Shown: positions 12,856 through 23,487, counted from the stretch's first letter. The stretch is DNA of 64,000 nucleotides from Tropicimonas sediminicola (GCF_900188335.1 NZ_FZOY01000011.1:122043-186042), one strand, 5' to 3'. The notes: generated from the sequence alone by a model not told the origin. Numbers and translations: made by a program.

Positions 12856-13866
12856 TCAGTTGGAATCGTTTGTAGGCTCAAGTTTGCGGGCCCGCGCGGC
12901 GCCGTCCGGCGCCTTCGGGGTTTTCGGCGGAAAGAGCTCTTCCCGGTCGGGAAAGAACCTCTCGCGCAGTTTCTCGTTGCTCGGCCCGAGCTGGCTGCGG
13001 ATGCGGTTGAGCAGCGGCAAGGGCAGCGTCAGGGCCGGTCCGTCGGCGCCCCAGTACTCGGACGCACGGCACAGTTCGGTACGCAGCGACTGCAGCGTCT
13101 CGTCCTTGGTGGTGACCGAGGCGATGTGCCGGTTGATCAGCAGGAAGGCATCGAGCGACTTCTGCGTCAGCGACGGGTTGTAGATGTCCGGCCGGACCAG
13201 CCCGGAGGCGTCGGTGCCGAGGACGTCGCAGAAATCCTCGACGAGGTCCCCGCCCTTCAGCGCATCACGCTCCAGCAGGCGGACGACGAGACGTTCCTCG
13301 CCCGCGACATTCGCCCATTGCCGGAGGTTCTTCATGTGGTTGCCGTGGCCCTTCTTGAGGAAGGTTTCCACGAAATCCTGGAAGCTCTTGTCCACGCCCC
13401 GCCGGACCGCCTCTGAATAGGCGCTCAGGATCAGGTCCTCCTGGCGGCGCAGGTAGACGACGTAGGTCACCTCGTCGAAATGCGACTTCATGAGACGGTC
13501 GAAGGTGCCGATGCGCTCCTGGTCGAACAGGTAAGGCCAGGCGTGCTCGCTCGAGCCGACCCAGGTGTGCATGGACTTGGGCGCAGCGGCCAGGTGCTGC
13601 GTGACCGCCTGCATCATCTCGTCGGCATAGGCCCTTGCGTCGGCGACATCCTCCAGCCCGAGCATCCGCCGAATGTAGGGATCGGGCGGCAGGTGACCGA
13701 GTTCCGCGAGCGCGGCGATGGGAAATTCCCATTGGCTGGAGATGTCCGGCACGATCCGGTCATAGAAGACGCCACGCCGGGCCAGCACCTTGCAGTTCTG
13801 TTCCAGGAACACCTGCAGCGTCGTGGACCCGGTCTTGGGTCGGCCGATATGGAAGACGGCCTTCAT
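12856..13866 (-). CDS. Sulfotransferase-like P-loop protein, second tandem copy
   Basis: A 336-residue protein. The start at 13866 puts the beta strand and P-loop (GRPKTGSTTLQ, from residue 8) at the N-terminus and forms an ATGA overlap with the upstream gene's stop, so the pair is translationally coupled. An internal LRRQEDLILSAYS region corresponds to the 3'-phosphate-binding segment of sulfotransferases, and an FFPDREELFPPK motif lies near the C-terminus. Its upstream neighbour has the same architecture and motifs, so this is a tandem duplication inside the suc operon. Substrate unknown; the family suggests sulfation of a carbohydrate or lipid, but the PAPS-binding role is not proven by sequence alone. 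Confidence 0.78.
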   Translation of the reverse strand: MKAVFHIGRPKTGSTTLQVFLEQNCKVLARRGVFYDRIVPDISSQWEFPIAALAELGHLPPDPYIRRMLGLEDVADARAYADEMMQAVTQHLAAAPKSMHTWVGSSEHAWPYLFDQERIGTFDRLMKSHFDEVTYVVYLRRQEDLILSAYSEAVRRGVDKSFQDFVETFLKKGHGNHMKNLRQWANVAGEERLVVRLLERDALKGGDLVEDFCDVLGTDASGLVRPDIYNPSLTQKSLDAFLLINRHIASVTTKDETLQSLRTELCRASEYWGADGPALTLPLPLLNRIRSQLGPSNEKLRERFFPDREELFPPKTPKAPDGAARARKLEPTNDSN

Positions 13867-14978
13867 TGTGCCGCTTCCCTGTTCTGACGGCGCTTCTTGC
13901 CGCCCTTGCGACCCTTCTTGCGGCCGCCCTTGCCGTCGCCGCCAGAGGCCGGCGTCGGAATGACGAACTCGAGCCCAGCCTCGCACAATTCGTCGATCGT
14001 CGGCTGGTTGACGGCCGGATCGCTTGGCGCGGGCTTCGACTTCGGCGGGAACATTTCGGCCCGCTCGGGGAAGAAATCATCGCGCAGCTTGCGGTTGGTG
14101 GTCTCGTTCGCCTCGCGGATGCTGGCGATTTGACCGGCCGTCAGCACCAGCTTTCGCTCGGCGGACGGCAGCTGCATCAGCCGGCTCTCGGCGTCGCGCA
14201 TCAGATCGGTAACCGCGCGCCGGCCGCCGACCTGCTGCAGCTTGACGTTGGCCTGGCGCAGGAACTCTGCGGCAGCAACGCTCAACGCCTCGTTCTTGCG
14301 CGGGGGCACGGTCAGACCGGTATGGTCGATGCCGACCGCATCGGCAAAATCGGCGATCAGGTCGCTGTCTTTCATCGCATCGGGTTCGAGCAGGCGCAGC
14401 ACGAAGCGATCGGAGCCGACGGCGTCACACCAGAGCTTGCCCATCTCGTGGTAATTGCGCTGCTTCGCGTTCTCGAGGAACTCGTCGAGCGTATGCGTCG
14501 CGCCATGCCGCAGGGTCTGGGAGTAGCGGCTCAGCAGCCAGTCTTCCTGCCGGCGGATGTAGCAGACATAGCGAACGTCGGAGAAGAACTGCCCCATCCA
14601 GCCGTCAAGCGCCTTTGCCAGCTGCGGCGTGGTGGTCAGGCTGCCGAGATCCTCGCTCGAGAAGATCCACGTCAGGTCCTTGCCGCGCTTCACGGCCTTG
14701 CCGAAGACCTCGGTATAGACGCGGGCGACCTCGGCCTGGGCCTCCAGGTCGGTGAGCCCGTAGAACCGGCGCGTCTCCTTGTGCGGCATCAGTTCGCCGG
14801 CACGATCCATCTGGCAGATGCCAAGCTCCACATGCGCCCGACGCCGCTTCAGGTCCGGATAGTTGATCCGGTCATAGGCGGCCCCGCGTTCGGGCAGACG
14901 GTCGGCGTTCGCCTGCAACCAGCCCTGGATCGAGGTGGTTCCGGTCTTGGGAAGGCCTATGTGGACGACGGCACGCAT
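13863..14978 (-). CDS. Sulfotransferase-like P-loop protein, first tandem copy
   Basis: A 371-residue paralogue of the gene downstream. It has the N-terminal loop HIGLPKTGTTSIQ (from residue 6), the matching IRRQEDWLLSRYS region and the FFPERAEMFPPK motif. It differs by a C-terminal extension of about 60 residues ending in a lysine/arginine/glycine-rich tail that could bind nucleic acid or an acidic surface. The gene starts 63 bases after the sucC stop and its own stop overlaps the next start by four bases. It is therefore built into the sucC-sucD interval, not merely close to it. Confidence 0.78.
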   Translation of the reverse strand: MRAVVHIGLPKTGTTSIQGWLQANADRLPERGAAYDRINYPDLKRRRAHVELGICQMDRAGELMPHKETRRFYGLTDLEAQAEVARVYTEVFGKAVKRGKDLTWIFSSEDLGSLTTTPQLAKALDGWMGQFFSDVRYVCYIRRQEDWLLSRYSQTLRHGATHTLDEFLENAKQRNYHEMGKLWCDAVGSDRFVLRLLEPDAMKDSDLIADFADAVGIDHTGLTVPPRKNEALSVAAAEFLRQANVKLQQVGGRRAVTDLMRDAESRLMQLPSAERKLVLTAGQIASIREANETTNRKLRDDFFPERAEMFPPKSKPAPSDPAVNQPTIDELCEAGLEFVIPTPASGGDGKGGRKKGRKGGKKRRQNREAAQ

Positions 14979-15041
14979 GGGGTGATCTCTCTTCGAAAGG
15001 GGGGCACCGGACAGGCGCCCCCGGTTGCAGGTGTCGGGGGC

Positions 15042-16244
15042 TTATTGGGCCGCGGACTTGACAGCTGCAACGATCTTTTCGGCACCATCCTTGAGATTGT
15101 CGGCCGCGATCACGTTGAGGCCGGAGGTGTTGATGATCTCCTTGCCCTTCTCGACGTTCGTGCCTTCGAGACGGACGACCAGCGGGACCTTCAGGCCCAC
15201 TTCCTTGACGGCGGTGACAACGCCCTCGGCGATCACGTCGCAGCGCATGATGCCGCCGAAGATGTTCACCAGGATGCCCTTCACGTTCGGGTCGGAGGTG
15301 ATGATCTTGAAGGCCTCGGTCACCTTCTCCTTGGTCGCGCCGCCGCCCACGTCGAGGAAGTTGGCGGGCTCGGAGCCGTAGAGCTTGATGATATCCATCG
15401 TGGCCATCGCGAGGCCGGCGCCGTTGACCATGCAGCCGATCTCGCCGTCGAGCGCGATGTAGTTCAGGTCGAACTTCGAAGCCTCGAGCTCCTTCGGGTC
15501 CTCTTCGGTCTCGTCGCGCAGCGCGGCGATGTCCGGGTGGCGGTAGATGGCGTTGCCGTCGAAGCCCATCTTGGCGTCGAGGCACTTGAGGTCGCCGCCG
15601 TCGGTCACGATCAGCGGGTTGATCTCGAGCATCTCCATGTCCTTGTCCACGAAGAGCTTGTAGAGCGTGCCCATCAGCTTGACGCACTGCTTCACCTGCT
15701 GGCCTTCGAGGCCCAGCATGAAGGCGATGCGGCGGCCGTGGAACGCCTGGTAGCCGGTGGCCGGGTCGACGGAGAAGGACAGGATCTTCTCCGGCGTGGA
15801 GGCCGCGACCTCCTCGATGTCCATGCCGCCCTCGGTCGAGCAGACAAAGGAAATGCGCGAGGTGCCGCGGTCGACCAGAAGCGCGAGGTAGAGCTCGCGC
15901 TCGATGCCCGAGCCGTCCTCGATGTAAATCCGGTTGACCTGCTTGCCGGCCGGGCCGGTCTGGTGGGTCACCAGCGTGCGGCCGAGCATCTTGCGCGCCT
16001 CGTCGGCGGCTTCCTCGACCGACTTGGCAAGACGGACGCCGCCCTTCTCGCCCGCGTCGGCTTCCTTGAAGGACCCTTTGCCGCGGCCGCCGGCGTGGAT
16101 CTGCGCCTTGACGACCCAGAGCGGCCCGTCCATTTCTCCGGCTGCGGTCTTGGCCTCCTCGGCCTTGAGGACGACGCGGCCATCACTGACCGGGGCGCCG
16201 TAGTCGCGAAGCAGAGCTTTCGCCTGGTATTCATGGATGTTCAT
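15042..16244 (-). CDS. sucC: Succinyl-CoA synthetase beta subunit
   Basis: Beta subunit of succinyl-CoA synthetase, carrying the nucleotide-binding ATP-grasp domain and, with SucD, the succinate site. I start it at 16244 because [12 protein letters not shown] is the invariant N-terminus of the family. An in-frame ATG at 16349 would add 35 unrelated residues and run into the palindromic operator. The resulting 400 residues match the family (about 390-400). [11 protein letters not shown] near the C-terminus is a signature of the subunit interface. It is the first gene of the minus-strand suc operon. Confidence 0.96.
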   Translation of the reverse strand: MNIHEYQAKALLRDYGAPVSDGRVVLKAEEAKTAAGEMDGPLWVVKAQIHAGGRGKGSFKEADAGEKGGVRLAKSVEEAADEARKMLGRTLVTHQTGPAGKQVNRIYIEDGSGIERELYLALLVDRGTSRISFVCSTEGGMDIEEVAASTPEKILSFSVDPATGYQAFHGRRIAFMLGLEGQQVKQCVKLMGTLYKLFVDKDMEMLEINPLIVTDGGDLKCLDAKMGFDGNAIYRHPDIAALRDETEEDPKELEASKFDLNYIALDGEIGCMVNGAGLAMATMDIIKLYGSEPANFLDVGGGATKEKVTEAFKIITSDPNVKGILVNIFGGIMRCDVIAEGVVTAVKEVGLKVPLVVRLEGTNVEKGKEIINTSGLNVIAADNLKDGAEKIVAAVKSAAQ

Positions 16245-16589
16245 GAACTTGTCCCGTCTTGCTGCGATTTTTGCCTCACTGGCATGCCGTCGTGTGCAAG
16301 TGAACGGTTTTTTCGCTTCGGAGCCCTTTGTTAGCGCAAAAAGCGACATTTGTGATCACAGCCCCAAAAGGTGTGATCACAAAGCGGGAGTCCAGCGCGC
16401 CGAGGCGTCCGAGGCCAACAGAATCAGTTGTCGGACACGCGTTGGCCATCGAGCGGTGCCAAAGCGGTGGCTCGATCTTACCCAACGGCACCCTGCCACG
16501 GAATCGCCGCCTCGCAAACCAGATTGCACCATCGGGCTGTAGGATGAACGGATCGGGGTGACCCCTTGGCCGGAAACGGGAGGAGCAGC
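16245..16589. other. Divergent intergenic region sucC / glycosyltransferase
   Basis: 345 bases between divergent genes. It holds the two-palindrome operator described separately (16349-16383), about 105-140 bases upstream of the sucC start. No coding sequence with a ribosome-binding site or recognisable product was seen. Confidence 0.5.
16349..16383. promoter_or_regulatory. Double-palindrome operator upstream of sucC
   Basis: Two copies of the perfect 10-bp palindrome TGTGATCACA lie at 16351-16360 and 16372-16381, centre to centre 21 bp, or about two helical turns. With flanking T and A bases they form a 12-bp inverted repeat around an 11-base spacer. This layout fits cooperative binding of two dimers on one face of the helix. 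The half-site resembles Crp/Fnr-type TGTGA but the dyad is shorter. Regulation of the suc operon is inferred from position; the regulator is not identified. Confidence 0.7.
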
Positions 16590-17621
16590 GTGGCGCAGGA
16601 TTTCAGTTGGGGCGTGGTGGCGACGGTGCGGGAGCCGGCCGATCTCGTTCTGGCCTTCGCCGCGCACCACCTCGGGCTCGGCGCCGCCGAGGTCACGCTG
16701 TTCTTCGACGACCCGGAAGATCCCGGCGCCGCTCTGCTGGAGCAGGTCCCCGGCTGCACCGTCCACCGCTGCGGCGAGGACTACTGGCAAGGCACGCGCC
16801 GGCGTGAACGCCCGGCGCTTCAATCGCAACGCCAGATGCTGAATGCCACATGGACGTACAACCGAACCTCCGTCGACTGGCTCCTGCACATCGATGCCGA
16901 CGAGTTCCTCCACCTGCCCACTCCCCTCGGCGAGGAACTGGAGGCGCTGCGCCCCGGCGATGGATGGCTCAAGATCCGCAACTTCGAGCGCGTCTGGCGC
17001 CCCGGCACGCAGGGCGACACGATCTTTGACGGGGTGTTCCGCAAACCGGTCAAGGACGCCGACGACGACCTCGCGCGGATCTACGGCTCCAAGGCGCGTT
17101 TCCTGTGGAACGGGTTCGCCGGGCATCCGATCGGCAAGGCGCTCTCTGCTACCGGCCGCGACTTCCGCATCAACACCCATTCGCCGCGCGCGGGGCGCGG
17201 CACGGAGAACCACCTGCCCCCCTACCGCACCGCCCGTCATGCCGCCTTGCTGCATTTCGACGGGCTGACCCCGCTGCACTGGGCCGCAAAGACCCTGCGC
17301 TATGCCGAACAGGGTGACGCAGCGATCGACGCGCTCCTGCATCCACAACGGCAGGCGCAGGTGCGCCATGTGCGGGACGCCTGTCCGGACCTCCGTGCGA
17401 TCCTCGATTTCCATGGCGACTTGTTTCACCTGTCGGAGCAGGAAGACCTCGCGCTCAGCCTGATCGGCGCACTCAGCAGCGCGAAAATCGACCCGGAGGC
17501 CGAGATCGCCCGCCTCCTGCCGGGACACCGACCGCGGTTCGAAACGCGGCATTTCGACGAGATGCTGGGTCCGGAGAACGCCGCACGACTGATGACGCGC
17601 GTACCTGGCGCGTCGAGGTAG
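16590..17621 (+). CDS. Glycosyltransferase family 2 / GT92-like protein
   Basis: A 343-residue protein of the kind annotated Glyco_tranf_2_4. The acidic metal-binding motif is IDADEF in LLHIDADEFLHL, and the N-terminal WGVVATVREPADLV segment starts the nucleotide-sugar domain. I chose GTG at 16590 because GGGAGGA lies five bases upstream; a TTG at 16566 is also in frame. The mature protein has no signal peptide and probably acts on the cytoplasmic face. It points away from sucC and may use the other side of the same regulatory region. Acceptor and sugar donor are unknown; a link with the nearby sulfotransferases in glycan decoration is plausible. Confidence 0.8.
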   Translation: MAQDFSWGVVATVREPADLVLAFAAHHLGLGAAEVTLFFDDPEDPGAALLEQVPGCTVHRCGEDYWQGTRRRERPALQSQRQMLNATWTYNRTSVDWLLHIDADEFLHLPTPLGEELEALRPGDGWLKIRNFERVWRPGTQGDTIFDGVFRKPVKDADDDLARIYGSKARFLWNGFAGHPIGKALSATGRDFRINTHSPRAGRGTENHLPPYRTARHAALLHFDGLTPLHWAAKTLRYAEQGDAAIDALLHPQRQAQVRHVRDACPDLRAILDFHGDLFHLSEQEDLALSLIGALSSAKIDPEAEIARLLPGHRPRFETRHFDEMLGPENAARLMTRVPGASR

Positions 17622-17802
17622 CGCGCACATGCAGACCGGAACGGCCTGCCGGCTCCTGCAAGCAGGCGCATGGGCAGCGTCGAAACGTTGAAAAGATCAG
17701 AGATGTCGGGTGAGTTCGGATGTCGGCGTCGAGCCGGGCTCTCGCCTTGCATGGCCCGCTGCTGCGCCAGTCCTCACGCGGCGCCATTCGCCCGTCAGAA
17801 GG

Positions 17803-17833
17803 GGAAATCGCGCGGCGACCTTGGCCGCCGCGC
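17803..17833 (-). terminator. Terminator after mdh
   Basis: An 8-bp stem (17810-17817 with 17826-17833) with an 8-base loop is followed, in the minus-strand direction, by ATTTC. It lies just beyond the mdh stop. Confidence 0.65.
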
Positions 17834-17841
17834 AAGAAAGA

Positions 17842-19224
<1,383 letters not shown>

Positions 19225-19361
19225 TTAACATTGGGTCAACTCAGGAACGCCGCGAATCCGGCGCGCACGTTTCTTGCGCAATTCCGCGCTGCGGCATTTC
19301 ATATCTTGCGCTCGCAGCAAAGGTATGGTCTCAGGCGAAGGCGCAACGACAGGAGAGAGAC

Positions 19362-20231
19362 ATGGATCTTGCCGCCCGCCCCTACCGCTCGGTGCTCTAC
19401 ATCCCCGGCTCCAAGAAACGCGCGCTGGAGAAGGCGAAGACGCTGCCGGTGGACGCCATCATCTTCGACCTCGAAGACGCGGTCGCGGTGGAGGAAAAGG
19501 CCAACGCCCGCGCCTTGCTGACGGCGACGCTCTCCGCAGGCGGCTATGGCAAACGCAGCCAGATCGTCCGACTGAACGGTGCCGATACCGACTGGGGTGC
19601 GGAGGATCTTGCCGCGATCATGGAAATCGGCCCCCAGGCCGTGCTGTTGCCCAAGGTGGAGAGCGCCGAGCAGGTCGCGTCCGTGGCCGCGACGCTCGAT
19701 GCCCACCCGGCCTGCGCCGAGACCCGGATCTGGGCGATGATCGAAACGCCCCGCGGGGTGCTGAACGCGGAGGACATCGCCGCCGCGCCCCGCATGGGAG
19801 GCTTCGTGATGGGGACGAACGACCTTGCCAAGGAGTTGAACTGCCGGTTCAGGGCCGACCGTCTGCCGCTCCAGACCTCGCTGCAGATGGCCCTGCTGGC
19901 CGCCCGCGCTGCGGGAATCGTCTGCGTCGACGGCGTCTACAACGCCTTCAAGGACGAGGCCGGCCTGCGCCAGGAATGCGAACAGGGCCGCGATCTCGGC
20001 ATGGACGGCAAGACGCTGATCCACCCCGCTCAGGTCGAGATCGCGAACGACGTGTTTGCCCCGAGCACGCAGGAAGTCGATCTTGCCCGCCGCCAGATCG
20101 CCGCCTTCGAGGAGGCCGAGGCGAAAGGGCTCGGTGTCGCGGTCGTCGATGGAAAGATCGTGGAGAATCTGCATATCGTCACAGCGAAGGCCACGCTGGC
20201 GAAGGCGGAGGCCATTGCATCCCTGACGTGA
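19362..20231 (+). CDS. mcl2: CitE/HpcH-family (3S)-malyl-CoA thioesterase (Mcl2-like)
   Basis: A 289-residue TIM-barrel CoA-ester enzyme. Signature parts are RSVLYIPGSKKRALEKA, the acidic IIFDLEDAV (Mg site), LLPKVESAEQV, IWAMIETPRGV and GKTLIHPAQV. In R. sphaeroides the homologous gene next to mdh and mesaconyl-CoA hydratase encodes (3S)-malyl-CoA thioesterase, which hydrolyses the malyl-CoA formed by the lyase Mcl1 and gives apparent malate synthase activity. Start at 19362 is supported by AGGAGAGAGA. The assignment rests on context as much as on sequence: a lyase activity cannot be excluded. It begins a plus-strand run with the NnrU, DUF1737 and Mch genes. Confidence 0.85.
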   Translation: MDLAARPYRSVLYIPGSKKRALEKAKTLPVDAIIFDLEDAVAVEEKANARALLTATLSAGGYGKRSQIVRLNGADTDWGAEDLAAIMEIGPQAVLLPKVESAEQVASVAATLDAHPACAETRIWAMIETPRGVLNAEDIAAAPRMGGFVMGTNDLAKELNCRFRADRLPLQTSLQMALLAARAAGIVCVDGVYNAFKDEAGLRQECEQGRDLGMDGKTLIHPAQVEIANDVFAPSTQEVDLARRQIAAFEEAEAKGLGVAVVDGKIVENLHIVTAKATLAKAEAIASLT

Positions 20232-20241
20232 GGAGGCCCCG

Positions 20242-20796
20242 ATGGCCTGGATACTGTTAGTTCTCGGCGTGGCGCTCTGGTGCGGCGCACATCTTCTCAA
20301 GCGCCTCGCTCCCGATCTTCGCGCCTCGCTCGGCGACGAAAAGGGCCGCGGGATCGTGGCCGGCGGGCTGCTCCTGTCCATCGTGCTGATGGTCGTCGGC
20401 TACCGCATGACCGCCTTCGTGAACGTCTGGTATCCGCCCGCCTTCCTCACCCATCTCAACAACCTGCTGGTGCTGATCGCGATCTTCATGATGAGCCCGG
20501 CGCCCAAGAAGGGCCGGCTGCTGAACGGCATGCGGCACCCGATGCTCGCCGGTTTCAGCCTCTGGGCGGTTGCGCACCTGCTGGTCAATGGCGACCTCGC
20601 CTCGATCGTTCTGTTCGGCGGCCTTCTGGCCTGGTCGCTGGTCGCCCCCGTTCTCATCAACCGCGCCGAACCCGAGTGGACGCCCCCCGCCCCCGGCACG
20701 CTGGCCAAGGACGGAATGTTCTTGGCCGGCAGCGTCGTGCTGCTGGTCGTGATCGGCCTGATCCACAGCTGGCTTGGCTATTACCCGTTTGGATAA
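20242..20796 (+). CDS. NnrU family membrane protein
   Basis: A 184-residue integral membrane protein with about five or six hydrophobic segments (residues about 1-18, 38-56, 72-88, 103-135 and 155-175) and the RHPMLAGFSLWAVAHL motif characteristic of NnrU/isoprenylcysteine-methyltransferase-like membrane proteins. NnrU was named for an association with nitric-oxide metabolism in Rhodobacter, but its biochemical role is not established. It starts ten bases after the malyl-CoA thioesterase stop, so co-transcription is likely. Confidence 0.85.
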   Translation: MAWILLVLGVALWCGAHLLKRLAPDLRASLGDEKGRGIVAGGLLLSIVLMVVGYRMTAFVNVWYPPAFLTHLNNLLVLIAIFMMSPAPKKGRLLNGMRHPMLAGFSLWAVAHLLVNGDLASIVLFGGLLAWSLVAPVLINRAEPEWTPPAPGTLAKDGMFLAGSVVLLVVIGLIHSWLGYYPFG

Positions 20797-20800
20797 GCTC

Positions 20801-21004
20801 ATGAAAGTCTATCGCTTCCTGACCGAGGACGACACCTCGGCCTTCTGCCACAAGGTTACCGCTGCCCTCTCCAAGGGCTGGCACCTGCACGGCGATCCGA
20901 CCTACGCCTTCGACGCCGCCAAGGGCGTGATGCGCTGCGGCCAGGCGGTGGTGAAGGACGTGCCCGGCACCTACAACCCCGACCTGAAGCTGGGAGAGCT
21001 CTGA
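20801..21004 (+). CDS. DUF1737 domain protein
   Basis: A 67-residue protein with the DUF1737 pattern: MKVYRFLTEDD at the start, then HKVTAALSKGWHLHGDPTYAFD, a compact alpha/beta unit. I start it at 20801 rather than at the in-frame ATG at 20774, which would overlap the NnrU gene. It sits four bases after that gene and two before the Mch gene ATG, inside a tight operon. Its constant place beside mesaconyl-CoA hydratase in relatives suggests an accessory role, but no function is known. Confidence 0.8.
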   Translation: MKVYRFLTEDDTSAFCHKVTAALSKGWHLHGDPTYAFDAAKGVMRCGQAVVKDVPGTYNPDLKLGEL

Positions 21005-21006
21005 CC

Positions 21007-22038
21007 ATGGCCAAGACCAATCCCGGCCGCTTCTTCGAGGATTACCGGCTGGGAGAGACCATCGTGCACGCGGTGCCACGCACCGTCTCGGGCGGCGAGC
21101 GCGCGCTCTACCATGCGCTGTACCCCGCCCGCCACGCGCTGGCCTCCTCCGACGAGTTCGCCCGCGCCTGCGGCCTCGGCGCGGCCCCGATGGACGACCT
21201 GATCACCTTCCACACCGTGTTCGGCAAGACCGTCCCGGACATCTCGCTCAATGCGGTGGCCAATCTCGGCTATGCCGAAGGCCACTTCCGGGTTCCGGTC
21301 GCCGCCGGCGACACGCTGCGCTCGGAGAGCGAGGTGATCGGCCTGAAGCAGAACTCCAACGGCAAGTCCGGTGTCGTCTACGTCCGCACCACCGGGCGCA
21401 ACCAGCGCGACGAGGTGGTGCTGGACTATGTCCGCTGGGTGATGGTCCGCAAGGGCGACCTCGACGCGCCGGCCCCCGAGACCGTCGTGCCCGAGCTGGC
21501 CGCCGTCGTCCCGGCCTCCGAGCTCGTGGTTCCGACCGGGCTCAACTTCTCCGGCTACGATTTCGCGCTCGCCGGCGAGCCTCACCGTTGGGGCGACTAC
21601 GAGATCGGCGAGCAGATCGACCACGTCGACGGCGTGACCATCGAGGAAGCCGAGCACATGCTCGCCACACGGCTCTGGCAGAACACCGCCAAGGTGCATT
21701 TCGACGCCACCTTCCGTCCCGACGGGCAACGGCTGATCTATGGCGGCCACGTCATCTCGATGGCCCGCGCGCTCAGCTTCAACGGGCTGGCGAATGCTCA
21801 GATGATTGTCGGGCTGAACGCCGGTGCCCATGCAAACCCCTGTTTTGCAGGCGATACCGTGAAGGCCTGGTCGGAGGTTTTGGACAAGGCCGAGACATCG
21901 GCGCCCGGCGTCGGCGCGATCCGGTTGCGCCTTGTGGCGACAAAGGGCGGCGATCCGTTCCGGCTCAAGGGCGAGGACGGAAAGTACCTGCCCGAGGTGC
22001 TCCTTGATCTCGACTACTGGGCGCTGATGCCGCTCTGA
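21007..22038 (+). CDS. mch: Mesaconyl-CoA hydratase (beta-methylmalyl-CoA dehydratase)
   Basis: Reversible hydration of mesaconyl-C1-CoA to beta-methylmalyl-CoA in the ethylmalonyl-CoA pathway. The 343 residues form a MaoC-type double hot-dog: the first half carries FFEDYRLGETIVHAVPRTV (about residues 9-27), the second GDYEIGEQIDHVDGVTIEEAEHM and AKVHFDATF. Length equals that of the characterised R. sphaeroides enzyme as I remember it. Its neighbours (Mcl2-like enzyme upstream, succinate dehydrogenase downstream) support the call. A generic MaoC dehydratase would be half as long. Confidence 0.9.
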   Translation: MAKTNPGRFFEDYRLGETIVHAVPRTVSGGERALYHALYPARHALASSDEFARACGLGAAPMDDLITFHTVFGKTVPDISLNAVANLGYAEGHFRVPVAAGDTLRSESEVIGLKQNSNGKSGVVYVRTTGRNQRDEVVLDYVRWVMVRKGDLDAPAPETVVPELAAVVPASELVVPTGLNFSGYDFALAGEPHRWGDYEIGEQIDHVDGVTIEEAEHMLATRLWQNTAKVHFDATFRPDGQRLIYGGHVISMARALSFNGLANAQMIVGLNAGAHANPCFAGDTVKAWSEVLDKAETSAPGVGAIRLRLVATKGGDPFRLKGEDGKYLPEVLLDLDYWALMPL

Positions 22039-22688
22039 TCCCGGCGAGCCGGCAACGGACGGGGTCAACCTCGCCCGGGCGGCATATGCGATATCGGTCC
22101 CTGGGTTCCGCCGTGACGACCGGCGATCCGACTGAAGCCCGTCGCGAGGTGCGAATCACCGACGCCCTGCCGATAGCCGTATGCTTCCGACACCAGCCAA
22201 GACGTTTGCCCGGCTCCGAGACAAAACCCGAACAATGCGCTCCCTCTTGGGCGGTGTTCCAAGGGCAGACCGTGGAACGGCACCGGCGCAACGGGTTCCC
22301 GACGGCCACTGCTGTAATGTCGACCTCCTCCCGCCCGTTGGAGGGACGCCTACGGCCGCGGCAGGCGACGCCTGCGGTCTGAATAACCACATCCCGGAAG
22401 CCATCGTCCGGGCAGCAAAAGCCTTTCTTTCAAGCCGCCGAGACAGTGCGACCATGCTGGAACGCACCCCGCCCGCCTGCGAGCCGGAACCAGCGCCGGG
22501 GGACGGGAAACCGGGCGAGATCAGGCGGCTAGGCCTCGGAAAGCAACCGCCTCTGCGACTGTTTTCTCCGGCTTGCGCCAATAAACCGCGCCGAATCTTG
22601 CTGCATCCTCGTGACACGCGCGCCGGAAGTATTACAGAAGGGGTCAAATGCGGGATCCAGCCCGCGCAAACCAAGGGAGCCAGATCTC
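22039..22688. other. Upstream region of sdhC
   Basis: 650 bases without a convincing gene. Open frames on both strands lack ribosome-binding sites and motifs. A short hairpin (22361-22366 with 22370-22375) is present. The region must hold the promoter and 5' leader of the sdh operon; no clear -35/-10 pair or operator could be assigned by eye. Confidence 0.4.
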
Positions 22689-23084
22689 ATGGCAGATGTG
22701 AACCGGGGGAACCGTCCCCTGTCGCCCCACCTCCAGATCTACAAGCCGCATATCCTGATGGTCAGCTCGATCCTGATCCGGATTTCCGGCAACGGTCTGA
22801 CGGTCGGCATCATCTTCGTTCTCTGGTGGCTTCTGGCCGCCGCGGCCGGACCGGAAGCCTACGAGGCGAACATGGCTTGGCTCACCAAGTGGTGGCTGGC
22901 CAAGCTGGTCTGGTTCGGCCTCATCTGGGCGCTGTGGTACCACATGCTCGGCGGCATCCGGCACCTGATCTGGGACGAGGCGGTCGGCCTCGAACTCGAG
23001 ACCGCCGAGAAACTCGGCTGGGCCATCGTCATCGGATCGGTCGTCGGCGCGGTGCTGACCTCGATCATCCTGCTCATCGTCTGA
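22689..23084 (+). CDS. sdhC: Succinate dehydrogenase cytochrome b556 subunit
   Basis: Membrane anchor of complex II that binds haem b and ubiquinone. The 131 residues start with MADVNRGNRPLSPHLQIYKP, the family signature, so ATG 22689 is preferred to 22611. Three hydrophobic helices follow (about residues 28-50, 62-85 and 105-128), with the haem-ligand histidine in WYHMLGGIRHL. First gene of the sdhCDAB operon. Confidence 0.95.
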   Translation: MADVNRGNRPLSPHLQIYKPHILMVSSILIRISGNGLTVGIIFVLWWLLAAAAGPEAYEANMAWLTKWWLAKLVWFGLIWALWYHMLGGIRHLIWDEAVGLELETAEKLGWAIVIGSVVGAVLTSIILLIV

Positions 23085-23097
23085 TCCGGAGGACGCC

Positions 23098-23487
23098 ATG
23101 CAATACCTGACAGATCGCAAGCGTGCCGCCGGCAAGGGCTCCATCGCCCACGGCGCAGAGCATCAGCTTCAAGTCACCTACAGCTCCTACATGATGGCCG
23201 CGCTGGTCATCCTGTTCCTGTTCCGCATCGCGCCGCTGGTCGGCGCGCCCTACGAGGTCGTGATCGAAGGTCTGACCCGCCCGTTCAACTTCGTGATCAT
23301 GGGCCTGTTCATCGTCTCCACGACCTACCACTGGCGCTTCAACATCAAGAAGGTGTTCGAAGACTACGTTCCCCATGGCTGGGACTTCGCCGGCATGATC
23401 ATCACCACCGCGCTTGGCTGGTTCTTCTGCGGACTGGGCCTGTTTGCCCTCGCCAAGATCCTGTTCGCCTCCATGATCGCTGGCTGA
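23098..23487 (+). CDS. sdhD: Succinate dehydrogenase hydrophobic membrane anchor subunit
   Basis: Second membrane anchor of complex II. The 129 residues contain three hydrophobic helices (about 30-48, 64-80 and 98-125) and a histidine-containing segment TYHWRFNIKKVFEDYV of the haem/quinone region. Its start is 13 bases after the sdhC stop and is preceded by GGAGG. Confidence 0.93.
   Translation: MQYLTDRKRAAGKGSIAHGAEHQLQVTYSSYMMAALVILFLFRIAPLVGAPYEVVIEGLTRPFNFVIMGLFIVSTTYHWRFNIKKVFEDYVPHGWDFAGMIITTALGWFFCGLGLFALAKILFASMIAG

Noticed and set aside
13635..16334. An 899-codon plus-strand frame opposite sucC and the sulfotransferase-like genes
   Set aside because: Composition rich in Arg/Ala/Gly/Leu typical of shadow frames; the minus strand holds family-identified genes.
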